DNA of 10,748 nt from an uncultured Bacilli bacterium (GCA_947632685.1 CANRQD010000042.1:1-10748), one strand, 5' to 3'; positions 1-7,453 are shown, numbered from the stretch's first letter. Notes: generated by a model not told the origin, from the sequence alone. A program made the numbers and translations.

Positions 1-1456
1 TTGGTACAATTGGAAGTTTTCCTTTTATATTATTAACTCCATAAATTCTTCCTATCTCTTCTATTAAATCTTCTTTTATAGAAATATCTAATCTTCTAGT
101 AGGTACTGTAACATTTATGATATCTTTATCAATATTTGTTTTAAAACCTAATCTTCTAAATATATCTATTATTTCATCTAAAGTTAGACTTGAACCTAAA
201 ACCTCATTTATATTATCTACAGTAATATCAATTTCCTTTTCTTTTTTATCTGTTTTATCATAAATTACTGTTCCACCCATAATAGTTGCATTAGCATATT
301 TTTCTAGTAATAATGCCGCACGTTCTATTGCCATATATGTTCTATTTGGATCAATTCCTTTTTCAAAACGATTAGAAGCTTCACTTCTTAAAATTTTATT
401 AGAGGTTTTTCTTACTAGTACTGAATTAAATATAGCTGATTCTATAATAACATTTTTAGTATCATTTTCTACCTCAGTAGATAAACCTCCCATTACACCT
501 GCTAAACCTATTGGTTTGGTTTTATCTGCTATTACAATATCATTTTCTGATAATATTCTTTTTTCGTTATCTAATGTTGTTAATAATTCATCTTTTGTAG
601 CCATTCTAACTACTATTGTATCACCTAATCTATCAGCATCATAAAAGTGAAGAGGTTGACCTGTTTCTAACATTACATAATTTGAAATATCTACAACATT
701 ATTTATAGGTCTAATTCCTGATGCTATTAATCTATTTTTTATAAAATTAGGGCTCTCTTTTATTTCTACATTTAAAGCTTTTTTTGCTAAAAATAAATTA
801 CAATTATTTGTTTTTATATCAACATTAAAGATATCATTTATATTATCATTAGTTTCATTATGAGATATATTAATATCTTTCACTTTTTTATCATAGATTG
901 CGCCTATTTCATAGGCCATACCTAAAATAGATAATAAATCACCTCTATTTGCAGTTAAATCAAAATCTATTACTTCATCATCTAATTCTAAATATTTTAT
1001 TGGATCTTCTCCTACTTTAGCACTACTATCTAGTTCTTTTATACCATTAATATCTTCATCTTTTAAGAATTTATGATCTAGACCTAATTCTTCTATTGAG
1101 CACATCATTCCATTTGATTCTACACCACGAATTACTCCTTTTTTTATAGTTCCACCTGGAAGTTTTGCACCATCAAGTGCTACTATTACTTTGATTCCAA
1201 CTCTTGCATTAGGTGCTCCACAAACTATTTGAAGGATACTACTACCAATATTTACTTTACATACTTTTAAATGATCACTATCTGGATGCTTTTCACATTC
1301 TATTATTTCACCAATAACTAAATTAGTAGCATTAATTAATTTTTCAGCACTATCAAATTCATTACCTACATCAGTAAGTTTTAATGCTAATGTTTTTATA
1401 TCAACATCTTCTGGAATATCAACATAATCACTAACAAATTTTCTACTTAATAGCAT
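1..1456 (-). CDS. pheT: Phenylalanine--tRNA ligase beta subunit, 3' part outside window
   Basis: Beta subunit of the heterotetrameric phenylalanyl-tRNA synthetase (cytoplasmic), which charges tRNA-Phe and edits mis-charged Tyr-tRNA. I translated about 485 residues of a protein that is usually near 800; the reading frame runs off the left edge. Visible parts: an EMAP/OB-fold tRNA-binding domain at about 40-150, with HPDSDHLKVC (57-66) and VCGAPNARVG (78-87); the B3/4 editing domain at about 210-375, with NNVVDISNYVMLETGQPLH (252-270) and RSEASNRFEKGIDP (357-370); and most of a B5 domain (about 405-475), with EEIGRIYG near the edge. The C-terminal catalytic-like core and anticodon-binding domain are not in view. 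The ATG at 1456 is preceded by AAAGG with 9-nt spacing. An in-frame ATG 9 nt upstream is too close to that site. The start overlaps the end of pheS by 14 bp, so the two are probably translationally coupled and share the T-box leader upstream. Confidence 0.97.
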   Translation of the reverse strand, partial: MLLSRKFVSDYVDIPEDVDIKTLALKLTDVGNEFDSAEKLINATNLVIGEIIECEKHPDSDHLKVCKVNIGSSILQIVCGAPNARVGIKVIVALDGAKLPGGTIKKGVIRGVESNGMMCSIEELGLDHKFLKDEDINGIKELDSSAKVGEDPIKYLELDDEVIDFDLTANRGDLLSILGMAYEIGAIYDKKVKDINISHNETNDNINDIFNVDIKTNNCNLFLAKKALNVEIKESPNFIKNRLIASGIRPINNVVDISNYVMLETGQPLHFYDADRLGDTIVVRMATKDELLTTLDNEKRILSENDIVIADKTKPIGLAGVMGGLSTEVENDTKNVIIESAIFNSVLVRKTSNKILRSEASNRFEKGIDPNRTYMAIERAALLLEKYANATIMGGTVIYDKTDKKEKEIDITVDNINEVLGSSLTLDEIIDIFRRLGFKTNIDKDIINVTVPTRRLDISIKEDLIEEIGRIYGVNNIKGKLPIVP

Positions 1457-2510
1457 CACAATCATCCTTTCTATCAAATTCTTCTAAAAATCTAATATCA
1501 TTTGTATATAAATATCTCATATCTGGAATTCCATATCTAAACATAGTAAGTCTTTCTAAACCTGTACCAAATGCAAATCCTCCCCATTTATCAGGATCAT
1601 AACCATTCATTCTCAATACATTAGGATGAACTATACCAGCACCTAAAATTTCTATCCAACCTGTATCTTTGCATAGAGGACAACCTTTACCACCACATTT
1701 AAAACATGATACATCTACCTCATATGATGGCTCAGTAAATGGAAAATAACTTGGTCTAAATCTTAAATCTAAGTTATCACCAATTACTTCCTTAACAAAT
1801 ATTTCTAAAGTCCCTTTTAAATCTGCTAAAGAAACGTGATTTTCTTTTCTATCAATAACTAATGCTTCACATTGACAAAATTGATGTGAATGAGTTGCAT
1901 CATCTTCTTTTCTATAAGTCTTACCTGGTACTATTTCTCTTATTGGCTTTGGTTCATCTTTATTAGCTAATAGTGTTCTAGCTTGAACTGCACTAGTTTG
2001 AGTCCTAAGTAGATATTCATCATTTATATAAAAGCTATCTTGCATATCTCTAGCAGGATGTCCTTTAGGTAAATTTAATCTTTCAAAACAAAATTCATCT
2101 GTTTCAAGTTCAGGACCTGTCATAACATCATAACCCATTGATACAAATAAATCTTCAATTTTTTCAATCATTCTATTTACAGGATGTTTACTACCTCTTT
2201 TTATCTTATCACCTGGTAAAGTAATATCTATAGTTTCTTTTTCTAATTTTTTATTTAATATCTCTTCTTCAAATAAAGTTTTCTTTTCCTCATAAAAATT
2301 ATTAAATATAGTTCTAAGTTCATTTACACTTTGTCCAAAATTTTTTTTATCTTCTGATGGAATATCTTTGATAATACTATTTAATTCTGTAATTAAACCT
2401 TTTTTTCCTAAATATTTTACTTTTAAATCATTAAGTTCATTCATATTTGAAATATTATTTTTATCTTCTTCTAATAATTTTTTTACTTCTTCTATTTTTT
2501 CATTTTTCAT
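1443..2510 (-). CDS. pheS: Phenylalanine--tRNA ligase alpha subunit
   Basis: Catalytic alpha subunit of phenylalanyl-tRNA synthetase, a class II enzyme that works as an alpha2beta2 complex with PheT. At 355 aa it is full length for the family. An N-terminal coiled coil rich in Lys/Glu (about 1-90) would contact tRNA. The catalytic domain follows, with LLRTQTSAVQARTL (167-180), motif 2 GKTYRKEDDATHSHQFCQCE (196-215) and motif 3 GFAFGTGLERLTMFRYG (311-327). Four cysteines (269, 272, 277, 280) in a CxxCx4CxxC pattern make a small knuckle that, from memory, is common in Firmicutes PheS and absent from the E. coli form. The start at 2510 has an AGGAGG site 6 nt upstream, lying in the 11-bp gap after the HAD gene. 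The gene overlaps pheT by 14 bp. It is the second gene of the T-box-controlled unit. Confidence 0.98.
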   Translation of the reverse strand: MKNEKIEEVKKLLEEDKNNISNMNELNDLKVKYLGKKGLITELNSIIKDIPSEDKKNFGQSVNELRTIFNNFYEEKKTLFEEEILNKKLEKETIDITLPGDKIKRGSKHPVNRMIEKIEDLFVSMGYDVMTGPELETDEFCFERLNLPKGHPARDMQDSFYINDEYLLRTQTSAVQARTLLANKDEPKPIREIVPGKTYRKEDDATHSHQFCQCEALVIDRKENHVSLADLKGTLEIFVKEVIGDNLDLRFRPSYFPFTEPSYEVDVSCFKCGGKGCPLCKDTGWIEILGAGIVHPNVLRMNGYDPDKWGGFAFGTGLERLTMFRYGIPDMRYLYTNDIRFLEEFDRKDDCDAIK

Positions 2511-2521
2511 AATAATCCTCC

Positions 2522-3148
2522 TTATAATTCTTTTATTTTTCTTAAACTTTTTATTCTATCTTTTACATTTTTATATCTATCATTTCTATCATATAAAATA
2601 GAATTTAATCCTATATTCCTTGGACCTAAATAATCTTTTTCATAATTATCACCTATCATCAGACATTTTTTAATATCATAATTACCAATTGATTCATAAT
2701 AACTCTCTTTATTAGGTTTTAAATAATCACCACAATATATATCAGTTATATATGGAAAAAGTTCACTATTTTTAATTACTTGTACTTGCACATCTCTTAT
2801 AAAATTAGTTAATATAACTATATTCTTACCTTTAGACTTTAAATACTCTAATACTTCTATTGCAGTATCTTCTATTTCATAATTAGAATTAATACTAACT
2901 TGTAACCATCCATCAATGATTGTTTTTGAAATAGGTAATTTAGACTTTTCTTCTAAAAACTTTCTTAACATTTCTCTATCATATCTTGTATGAGTAGCTT
3001 CATATTCTTTCAGCCAAATATTTAGATTATCATTAAAGTATTTTCCATTATTTTTAAATATATCGTTAAAATACTCCTTTTCATCAGTAAAGTCTTGAAA
3101 TATTAATGTATTATCTAAATCAAAAATAAATCTTTCAATATTTTTCAT
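2522..3148 (-). CDS. HAD-superfamily hydrolase (probable phosphatase), first gene of the Phe T-box operon
   Basis: A 208-aa haloacid dehalogenase-type hydrolase, probably a small-molecule phosphatase in the cytoplasm; the substrate cannot be read from the sequence. All four HAD motifs are present: motif I FDLDNTLI with nucleophile D10 and acid D12, motif II TN at 114-115, motif III Lys K144 in YLKPNKESY, and motif IV MIGDNYEKDYLGPRNIGL with D167 and D172. A helical cap fits between motifs I and II (about 20-85). General resemblance is to YjjG/Gph-like nucleotidase or phosphoglycolate-phosphatase families, but I do not assign one. Its ATG lies directly after the T-box terminator and has an unusual G-rich site (AGGGGG, 5-6 nt upstream). 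It ends 11 bp before pheS and is therefore expected to be induced together with the synthetase when tRNA-Phe is uncharged. HAD genes are not a standard part of pheST operons. Confidence 0.9.
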   Translation of the reverse strand: MKNIERFIFDLDNTLIFQDFTDEKEYFNDIFKNNGKYFNDNLNIWLKEYEATHTRYDREMLRKFLEEKSKLPISKTIIDGWLQVSINSNYEIEDTAIEVLEYLKSKGKNIVILTNFIRDVQVQVIKNSELFPYITDIYCGDYLKPNKESYYESIGNYDIKKCLMIGDNYEKDYLGPRNIGLNSILYDRNDRYKNVKDRIKSLRKIKEL

Positions 3149-3159
3149 ATAATCCCCCT

Positions 3160-3221
3160 AAAAAAAATAACTATAACTTAAGGACGAATTGCTCGTGGTA
3201 CCACCTTAATTTATAGTTATT
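3160..3221 (-). terminator. T-box expression platform: terminator stem enclosing the antiterminator
   Basis: AATAACTATAAATTAAGG (3221-3204) pairs with CCTTAAGTTATAGTTATT (3183-3166) in 17 of 18 positions, with one A-G mismatch. A run of eight T (3167-3160) follows at once, so the structure looks like an intrinsic terminator. The T-box bulge and the small helix ACGAG/TTCGT lie inside its loop. The competing fold is TATAGT-AATA-ACTATA (3227-3212), which would sequester the 5' half of the outer stem. Which fold is the 'on' state is inference. Confidence 0.7.
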
Positions 3222-3371
3222 ACTATACACTCTAATCTTTTAACGCAAGAAAAACGCTTATTATTAATAAGAACTCCTAAGACGAATTCATAAACTATTA
3301 TTAATTGTTTCCACCAACCACAATCTCTCTATAAATAAATCATTTACTACTACTTCTTAATCAAAGTTGAT
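3160..3371 (-). ncRNA. T-box leader riboswitch, tRNA-Phe specific (UUC specifier)
   Basis: A T-box leader of about 210 nt precedes the HAD-pheS-pheT unit; it binds uncharged tRNA and controls readthrough. Stem I starts with TTAAGA (3360-3355), which pairs with TCTTAG (3282-3277). Its upper part has the conserved AGAGAG and GGTTGGTGGAA elements (about 3330-3306), closed by ATTGT/ACAAT. On the 3' side of the specifier loop is GAA-TTC-G, and TTC at 3286-3284 is the Phe codon in the canonical position after GAA. A small hairpin CTTATT-AAT-AATAAG follows. The T-box motif AAGGTGGTACCACG is at 3207-3194. Its bulge TGGT would pair with ACCA, matching discriminator A73 expected for tRNA-Phe. Specifier, discriminator and downstream genes all agree on Phe. 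Confidence 0.95.
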
Positions 3372-3377
3372 ATCAAT

Positions 3378-3405
3378 ATTATAACATATTTTTTTATATA
3401 ATCAA
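3378..3405 (-). promoter_or_regulatory. Promoter of the T-box/HAD/pheST unit
   Basis: On the minus strand, -35 TTGATT (3405-3400), a 16-nt spacer and -10 TATAAT (3383-3378) preceded by TG one base upstream (extended -10). The predicted start is near 3371, just before the base of T-box stem I. The -35 lies inside the last codons of the small gene 3483-3394. Confidence 0.8.
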
Positions 3406-3483
3406 GCCTATAGATATCATTGCTATACCAATTACTACTAATATTAAACCTATTGTAAGTCCTTTTTTATTCTTCTTTTCCAT
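3394..3483 (-). CDS. Small single-pass membrane peptide, 29 aa, function unknown
   Basis: A short open frame encodes MEKKNKKGLTIGLILVVIGI followed by AMISIGLII and a TAA stop. It has a positively charged N-terminus (K3, K4, K6, K7) followed by one hydrophobic helix (about 9-29) with no charged residue. It has a good ribosome binding site, GAGG, 7 nt before the ATG. It lies 91 bp downstream of the phosphohexomutase gene and may be the last gene of that transcript. Its 3' end contains the promoter for the T-box leader. The charge pattern predicts an N-in topology. I do not recognise a family. The start signal and clean lipophilic composition argue for a real gene, but AT-rich DNA readily yields hydrophobic short frames, so this is moderately supported only. 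Confidence 0.5.
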   Translation of the reverse strand: MEKKNKKGLTIGLILVVIGIAMISIGLII

Positions 3484-3574
3484 ATTTAATCCTCATTTCA
3501 ATTGAGTTATATTTATTAATATATTATCATAAATATTTTATTTTTTCTATATATTTTATATAATTGTTATTTAA

Positions 3575-4948
3575 TTACTTATTATATTCATTAATTAACT
3601 TTATAAATTCATTTTGAATTTCTTCTAATCTTTCTTTTGTATTAGCTTCAAATCTAGCAGTTATATTAGGGCCTGTATTTGATGCACGTACTAAAGCAAA
3701 TCCATCTGGATAGATTACTTTTACCCCATCAATATCTAAATATTTATAACCTTTAGAAATTGCATATTCACCTATTTTATTTATAATTTCAAATTTTTTA
3801 TCATCTGCTGATGCAAACTTTAATTCTTCTGTTGAATAATATTCGTTAATACCCATTAACAATTCATCAACATTTTTATCAGTATTTGAAAGAATCTCTA
3901 ACATTCTAAGTCCAGCATAAAGTCCACTATCAAAACCAGGCCATCTATCTCTAAAATAAACATGTCCAGAAAGTTCTCCACCAAATGGTAAATCTAAATC
4001 CCTTACTGCCTTTTTTGTATATGAATTACCTGTACGATATGTAATACATTTACCTCCAAGTTTTTCTACTTCATCAGAAAATGATTTACTACATTTTACA
4101 TCAGCTAAAAATTCTTTTTTAGCTACTTTATTAATTATATCTCTAACTACAATAATCATAAATTTATCAGTTGGAATAAATTTACCTGTATTAGAAATCA
4201 TTCCCATTCTATCACCATCACCATCAAATGATAATCCAATATCGGCGTTAACTTCTAATACTTTTTTCTTTAATTGTTCTAAATTAGCTTCAATACAAGG
4301 ATCAGGATGATGATTAGGAAAGGTACCATCAGAAATATCATTTATCGCAACAATATCTATTGGAAACATACTATATAATTTATTCATAATTATGCTAGTT
4401 GTACCATTACCAGGATCTAATACTACTTTTATTTTTCTATTACCAAATTTTAGATTATTTTTAAATAACTCTATATAATCAGATTCAATATTATATGAAG
4501 TAACAGAGCCCTCTCCTTTTAAAAATTCTCCTCGTAAAATATACGCTAAAAAGTCCTGAATTTCTTGTCCTTTACAATTTCCAGATTCATCAAATGCAAA
4601 TTTAAAGCCATTATCATCTTTAGGATTATGAGATGCTGTAACCATAACACCACTATATATTTTTAATTTTATACAAGCATAATAATACATTGGTGTTGTA
4701 CAAAGTCCTAAACTTATAATATCAATACCAGTAGATTTAATACCTTCTATTAAGGAATTATATAATTCATCACTAGATATTCTATTATCATGACCAACAA
4801 TACATTTTTCTTTTCCTATACTTTTAATATAACTTCCAAAACCTAAACCAATTGTATAAGCAGTATCACTATCTATTTGACTAGGATAAATTCCTCTAAT
4901 ATCATAACCTCTAAAAATATTTTTATCTATATCTTTTTTATATTTCAT
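3575..4948 (-). CDS. Phosphomannomutase/phosphoglucomutase (AlgC/ManB type)
   Basis: Alpha-D-phosphohexomutase that interconverts hexose 6-phosphate and 1-phosphate in the cytoplasm, supplying precursors for nucleotide sugars and hence envelope polymers. At 457 aa it is full length. The four-domain signature is intact: N-terminal IFRGYDIRGIYP (11-22), phosphoserine loop TASHNPKDDNGFK with S106, Mg2+ loop DGDGDR (242-247), sugar-binding loop GGELSGHVYF (323-332) followed by RWPGFDSG, and phosphate-binding loop RASNTGPNITARFEA (421-435). The loop GE(L/M)SGH with the RW.GFD.G extension matches bifunctional PMM/PGM enzymes such as Pseudomonas AlgC, not GlmM, which has GEQSGH. Whether mannose or glucose is the main substrate here cannot be decided. 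The start at 4948 has AGGAG 6-7 nt upstream. It lies 31 bp after the PF06541 gene in the same direction, in a run of envelope genes. Confidence 0.92.
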   Translation of the reverse strand: MKYKKDIDKNIFRGYDIRGIYPSQIDSDTAYTIGLGFGSYIKSIGKEKCIVGHDNRISSDELYNSLIEGIKSTGIDIISLGLCTTPMYYYACIKLKIYSGVMVTASHNPKDDNGFKFAFDESGNCKGQEIQDFLAYILRGEFLKGEGSVTSYNIESDYIELFKNNLKFGNRKIKVVLDPGNGTTSIIMNKLYSMFPIDIVAINDISDGTFPNHHPDPCIEANLEQLKKKVLEVNADIGLSFDGDGDRMGMISNTGKFIPTDKFMIIVVRDIINKVAKKEFLADVKCSKSFSDEVEKLGGKCITYRTGNSYTKKAVRDLDLPFGGELSGHVYFRDRWPGFDSGLYAGLRMLEILSNTDKNVDELLMGINEYYSTEELKFASADDKKFEIINKIGEYAISKGYKYLDIDGVKVIYPDGFALVRASNTGPNITARFEANTKERLEEIQNEFIKLINEYNK

Positions 4949-4979
4949 ATTAATCTCCTATTTAAATTAATATATTTTA

Positions 4980-5720
4980 TTAATTATTTTTATTTTTTAA
5001 TAACTTATGATTTTCTTTTACCTTTTTTCTAATATCATTAATAAATTTTTTGAAATTTACTACTTTTTTCATATCCCTACCACCAATACTAGGGAAAGCA
5101 TTTAATAAACGACTAGTAAGTAATGAACTTTTCTTAATTTTTTCTCTTATAAGTGATTTTATTTCTTCAGTAGCATCATGATTTGAATATTCATCAGAAG
5201 ATATCTTTATATCATGCAATGTTTTAATAGAAAGATATAAATCAGTTACAAAAATAACTATTAAAATAATTCCTATAATAATTAATGCATTATGTGATAA
5301 TTTATTCAATATAGGATATATAGTAGGATTTATAAAATTAATTAAGACTACACCACCTAATCCAAATAAACAAGAATTTAGTAAACAAATTCTTCCTTCC
5401 AAATTAAATTTATTATTAGAATAATCCCACCAACGTACTTTATATATTTTCTCTAATATATAACTTGTAAAAAATTCTATAATTGAACAAATTACAATAG
5501 ACATTACAAATAACGCTACTAAATCATTATAATATTTCTCTAAAAAGAAAGTCATTAAAATACAACAAATTCCGTATATTGGTAAATATGGTCCAACTAA
5601 AAATCCTCTATTTAATACTATTTTTTTAGACTCAATACTACAATATATAAGCTCTGCTATATATCCAATTATAGAATAAATTATAAATAAAATAAACAAT
5701 TTACAAAAACTATACAACAT
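4980..5720 (-). CDS. PF06541-type membrane protein ('putative ABC transporter permease', CmpB-like)
   Basis: A 246-aa integral membrane protein of the family annotated as putative ABC transporter permease (PF06541, formerly DUF1113). No experimentally established function is known to me, and no ABC ATPase lies nearby, so the permease label should be treated with caution. About five hydrophobic segments are visible (7-28, 43-61, 67-88, 112-130, 146-166). The family signature WWDYSNNKFNLEGRICLLNS (97-116) lies between helices 3 and 4, and an early IIGYIAELIY helix (17-26) is typical too. The C-terminal 75 residues are basic, with RLLNAFPSIGG (204-214), and are probably cytoplasmic. The start at 5720 has an AGAGG site 6 nt upstream. 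The gene sits 17 bp after uppP and 31 bp before the phosphohexomutase gene, so it is probably in the same transcript as these envelope genes. Confidence 0.85.
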   Translation of the reverse strand: MLYSFCKLFILFIIYSIIGYIAELIYCSIESKKIVLNRGFLVGPYLPIYGICCILMTFFLEKYYNDLVALFVMSIVICSIIEFFTSYILEKIYKVRWWDYSNNKFNLEGRICLLNSCLFGLGGVVLINFINPTIYPILNKLSHNALIIIGIILIVIFVTDLYLSIKTLHDIKISSDEYSNHDATEEIKSLIREKIKKSSLLTSRLLNAFPSIGGRDMKKVVNFKKFINDIRKKVKENHKLLKNKNN

Positions 5721-5737
5721 ATACTACCTCTAATAAT

Positions 5738-6568
5738 CTATATAAATAATAATACCACGATTCCTAATATAATACAATAAATTGAGAAATATAATAATTT
5801 ACCTTCTTTTACTATTTTAGCAAACCATTTTGTAAAGATATATGTAAAAATACCTGCTACAATTGTTGCTATTAGATATAAAATCCACATTGAATTAGAA
5901 ATAGATAATGAAACTATATCTTTAATACCCAAAATAGATGTAGCTATTGAAATTGGAATATATAAGATAAAAGAAAAATTAAAAGCAGTTTCTCTTTTTA
6001 AATTTCTATACATTCCACCTACAATAGTTGCACCACTACGACTAACCCCTGGAATAATTGCAATCATTTGACATAAGCCTATTATAATTGAATCAAAAAA
6101 AGTTATATCATCTTTATCTTTATTTCCTTTAAAATCTTTAATTAAAAATAAAAATAGTGCTGTTAATAGAAGCATTACTCCTACAAATTTAACATTTTTT
6201 TCTAAGAAATCAAGTAAACCTAATTTTGTTGCAATAAGTCCAGCTATTCCTGCAGGTATAGTTGCAATAATAATTTTTAACGCATATGAAAAATCTTTTT
6301 GTGTTGATGCTTTCTTTTCTTTATTAAATATATATGTAAAAAAAGATTTTATAAGGTTAACTATATCATTAAAATATATTATAATTATTGCAATCAAACT
6401 ACCTAAATTTGTAATAGTTGCAAGGATTTCAAAATCTATATTAATATTTTTTGTAAACTTTTCTAAAATACACTGAAGTATTAATAAATGACCACTACTT
6501 GATACTGGAATTGGTTCAGTAATTCCCTGAAGAATTCCTAAAAATATATATTCAATTAATTTTAACAT
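5738..6568 (-). CDS. uppP: Undecaprenyl-diphosphatase (BacA family)
   Basis: Integral membrane phosphatase that converts undecaprenyl diphosphate to undecaprenyl phosphate, the lipid carrier for peptidoglycan and other wall polymers; overexpression of the family gives bacitracin resistance. At 276 aa it is the usual length. The two signature motifs are present: QGITEPIPVSSSGH (14-27), the (E/Q)xxxE segment with Gln at the first position (Q14) and E18, S25 and H27 following; and PGVSRSGAT (173-181), with the catalytic-site R177. Seven to eight hydrophobic helices cover most of the chain. The start at 6568 has AGGTGAT upstream. It lies 21 bp downstream of popT and 17 bp upstream of the PF06541 gene, so the carrier phosphatase and the predicted carrier-phosphate translocase are almost certainly co-transcribed. 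Confidence 0.95.
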   Translation of the reverse strand: MLKLIEYIFLGILQGITEPIPVSSSGHLLILQCILEKFTKNINIDFEILATITNLGSLIAIIIIYFNDIVNLIKSFFTYIFNKEKKASTQKDFSYALKIIIATIPAGIAGLIATKLGLLDFLEKNVKFVGVMLLLTALFLFLIKDFKGNKDKDDITFFDSIIIGLCQMIAIIPGVSRSGATIVGGMYRNLKRETAFNFSFILYIPISIATSILGIKDIVSLSISNSMWILYLIATIVAGIFTYIFTKWFAKIVKEGKLLYFSIYCIILGIVVLLFI

Positions 6569-6589
6569 TATATCACCTATTTATTATAT

Positions 6590-7453
6590 TTACTCTCCAC
6601 CTAATTTATAACTTATACCTACACCAAGTGTTGTAAGTATTAATCCAATTAATATTTGCAATACATTAAATGATATATTTCCATCTAATATTGTAGATAA
6701 TGGTATTGCAATAACTGATGCTACTATAAAACCTAATACTCCAAAATATGTTTTAGTTTCATATTTTTTAAATAAAAATTCTATTAATTTAGAAATAAGA
6801 ACAATTCCTAATAAAACACCTATTCCAAATATTCCTACAATTATTATATTTTGTCCCAAATTTTTAAATTTTGTTAACTCTTTAATCACTTCAATTACTG
6901 GATAATAATAACCAAGTAACATTAATACAAGTGAACCACTAACACCTGGAATTACCATAGTAGCAGCTGCTATAATTCCTACTAATAATAGCAAAATATA
7001 ACCTGTTATATTCATATTAGTAAAACTTACTTTTAAACCTTCTCCAAAAATAAGATCTGAACAAGCCATAACAATAACAAGTAAGAATGTTAATAAAAAT
7101 ATAATGTAACTTGATATTTGACCTACTTCTTTTTTTCCTTTAACTTTATTGATTAGCATTGGTATTCCTCCAAGTACTAAGCCTACAAAAAATAAACAGG
7201 TTGGTATTGGAAAATGTTTATATGAATAATCAATAACATTACTTAGTGATAAAATTGCAAGTACCATACCTATTGCTATCGGAACTAAGAAAGAGATATT
7301 CTTTTTTAAATTACTAAAAAAATGACTTATTGCACCAATAAATTCTTCATATATACCAAGAATTAAAGCAAGGGTTCCTCCACTAACACCTGGAATAATA
7401 TTAGCAATACCCATTATAAATCCTTTAATTATCAAAATAATATTTTTCCTCAT
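6590..7453 (-). CDS. popT: DUF368 polyprenyl-phosphate translocase
   Basis: Membrane protein of the DUF368 family. Members were shown in Bacillales and Vibrio to be undecaprenyl-phosphate translocases (PopT), which return C55-P from the outer to the inner leaflet. The 287-aa chain has eight or so hydrophobic segments and the two internal-repeat motifs of the family: KGFIMGIANIIPGVSGGTLA (10-29) and ATMVIPGVSGSLVLMLLGYY (164-183). The paired PGVSG(G/S) loops echo the PGVSRSG loop of UppP, which fits a shared lipid-phosphate ligand. I keep the ATG at 7453 because homologues usually carry several residues before the first KG. However, no canonical ribosome binding site directly precedes it; a strong hairpin does (7466-7499). 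M14 is preceded by AAAGGA at good spacing and is an alternative start. The gene is followed 21 bp later by uppP. Confidence 0.92.
   Translation of the reverse strand: MRKNIILIIKGFIMGIANIIPGVSGGTLALILGIYEEFIGAISHFFSNLKKNISFLVPIAIGMVLAILSLSNVIDYSYKHFPIPTCLFFVGLVLGGIPMLINKVKGKKEVGQISSYIIFLLTFLLVIVMACSDLIFGEGLKVSFTNMNITGYILLLLVGIIAAATMVIPGVSGSLVLMLLGYYYPVIEVIKELTKFKNLGQNIIIVGIFGIGVLLGIVLISKLIEFLFKKYETKTYFGVLGFIVASVIAIPLSTILDGNISFNVLQILIGLILTTLGVGISYKLGGE

Noticed and set aside
1457..1465. Alternative pheT start 9 nt upstream (ATG ATT GTG ATG)
   Set aside because: That ATG sits directly against the AAAGG site. The ATG at 1456 has normal spacing and matches family N-termini.
2368..2601. A 77-residue plus-strand open frame rich in Phe, Ile and Leu
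   Set aside because: It lies antisense over the 5' end of pheS and the 3' end of the HAD gene. Its composition is what AT-rich Lys/Asn-coding DNA gives when read backwards, and both overlapped genes are well supported.
3284..3289. GAATTC palindrome in the leader as a protein-binding site
   Set aside because: It is fully explained as the GAA plus UUC specifier of the T-box.
3484..3574. Terminator or promoter in the AT-rich gap after the phosphohexomutase gene
   Set aside because: An 8-bp ATATTTAT/ATAAATAT repeat is present but has no T-tract. The -10-like TGATAATAT has no convincing -35, and such matches are expected by chance in DNA this AT-rich.
7412..7414. Alternative popT start at M14, preceded by AAAGGA
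   Set aside because: The AAAGGA is also the codons for the conserved Lys-Gly of the family, and homologues usually include residues before it. It is kept only as a second choice because the upstream start has no normally spaced binding site.
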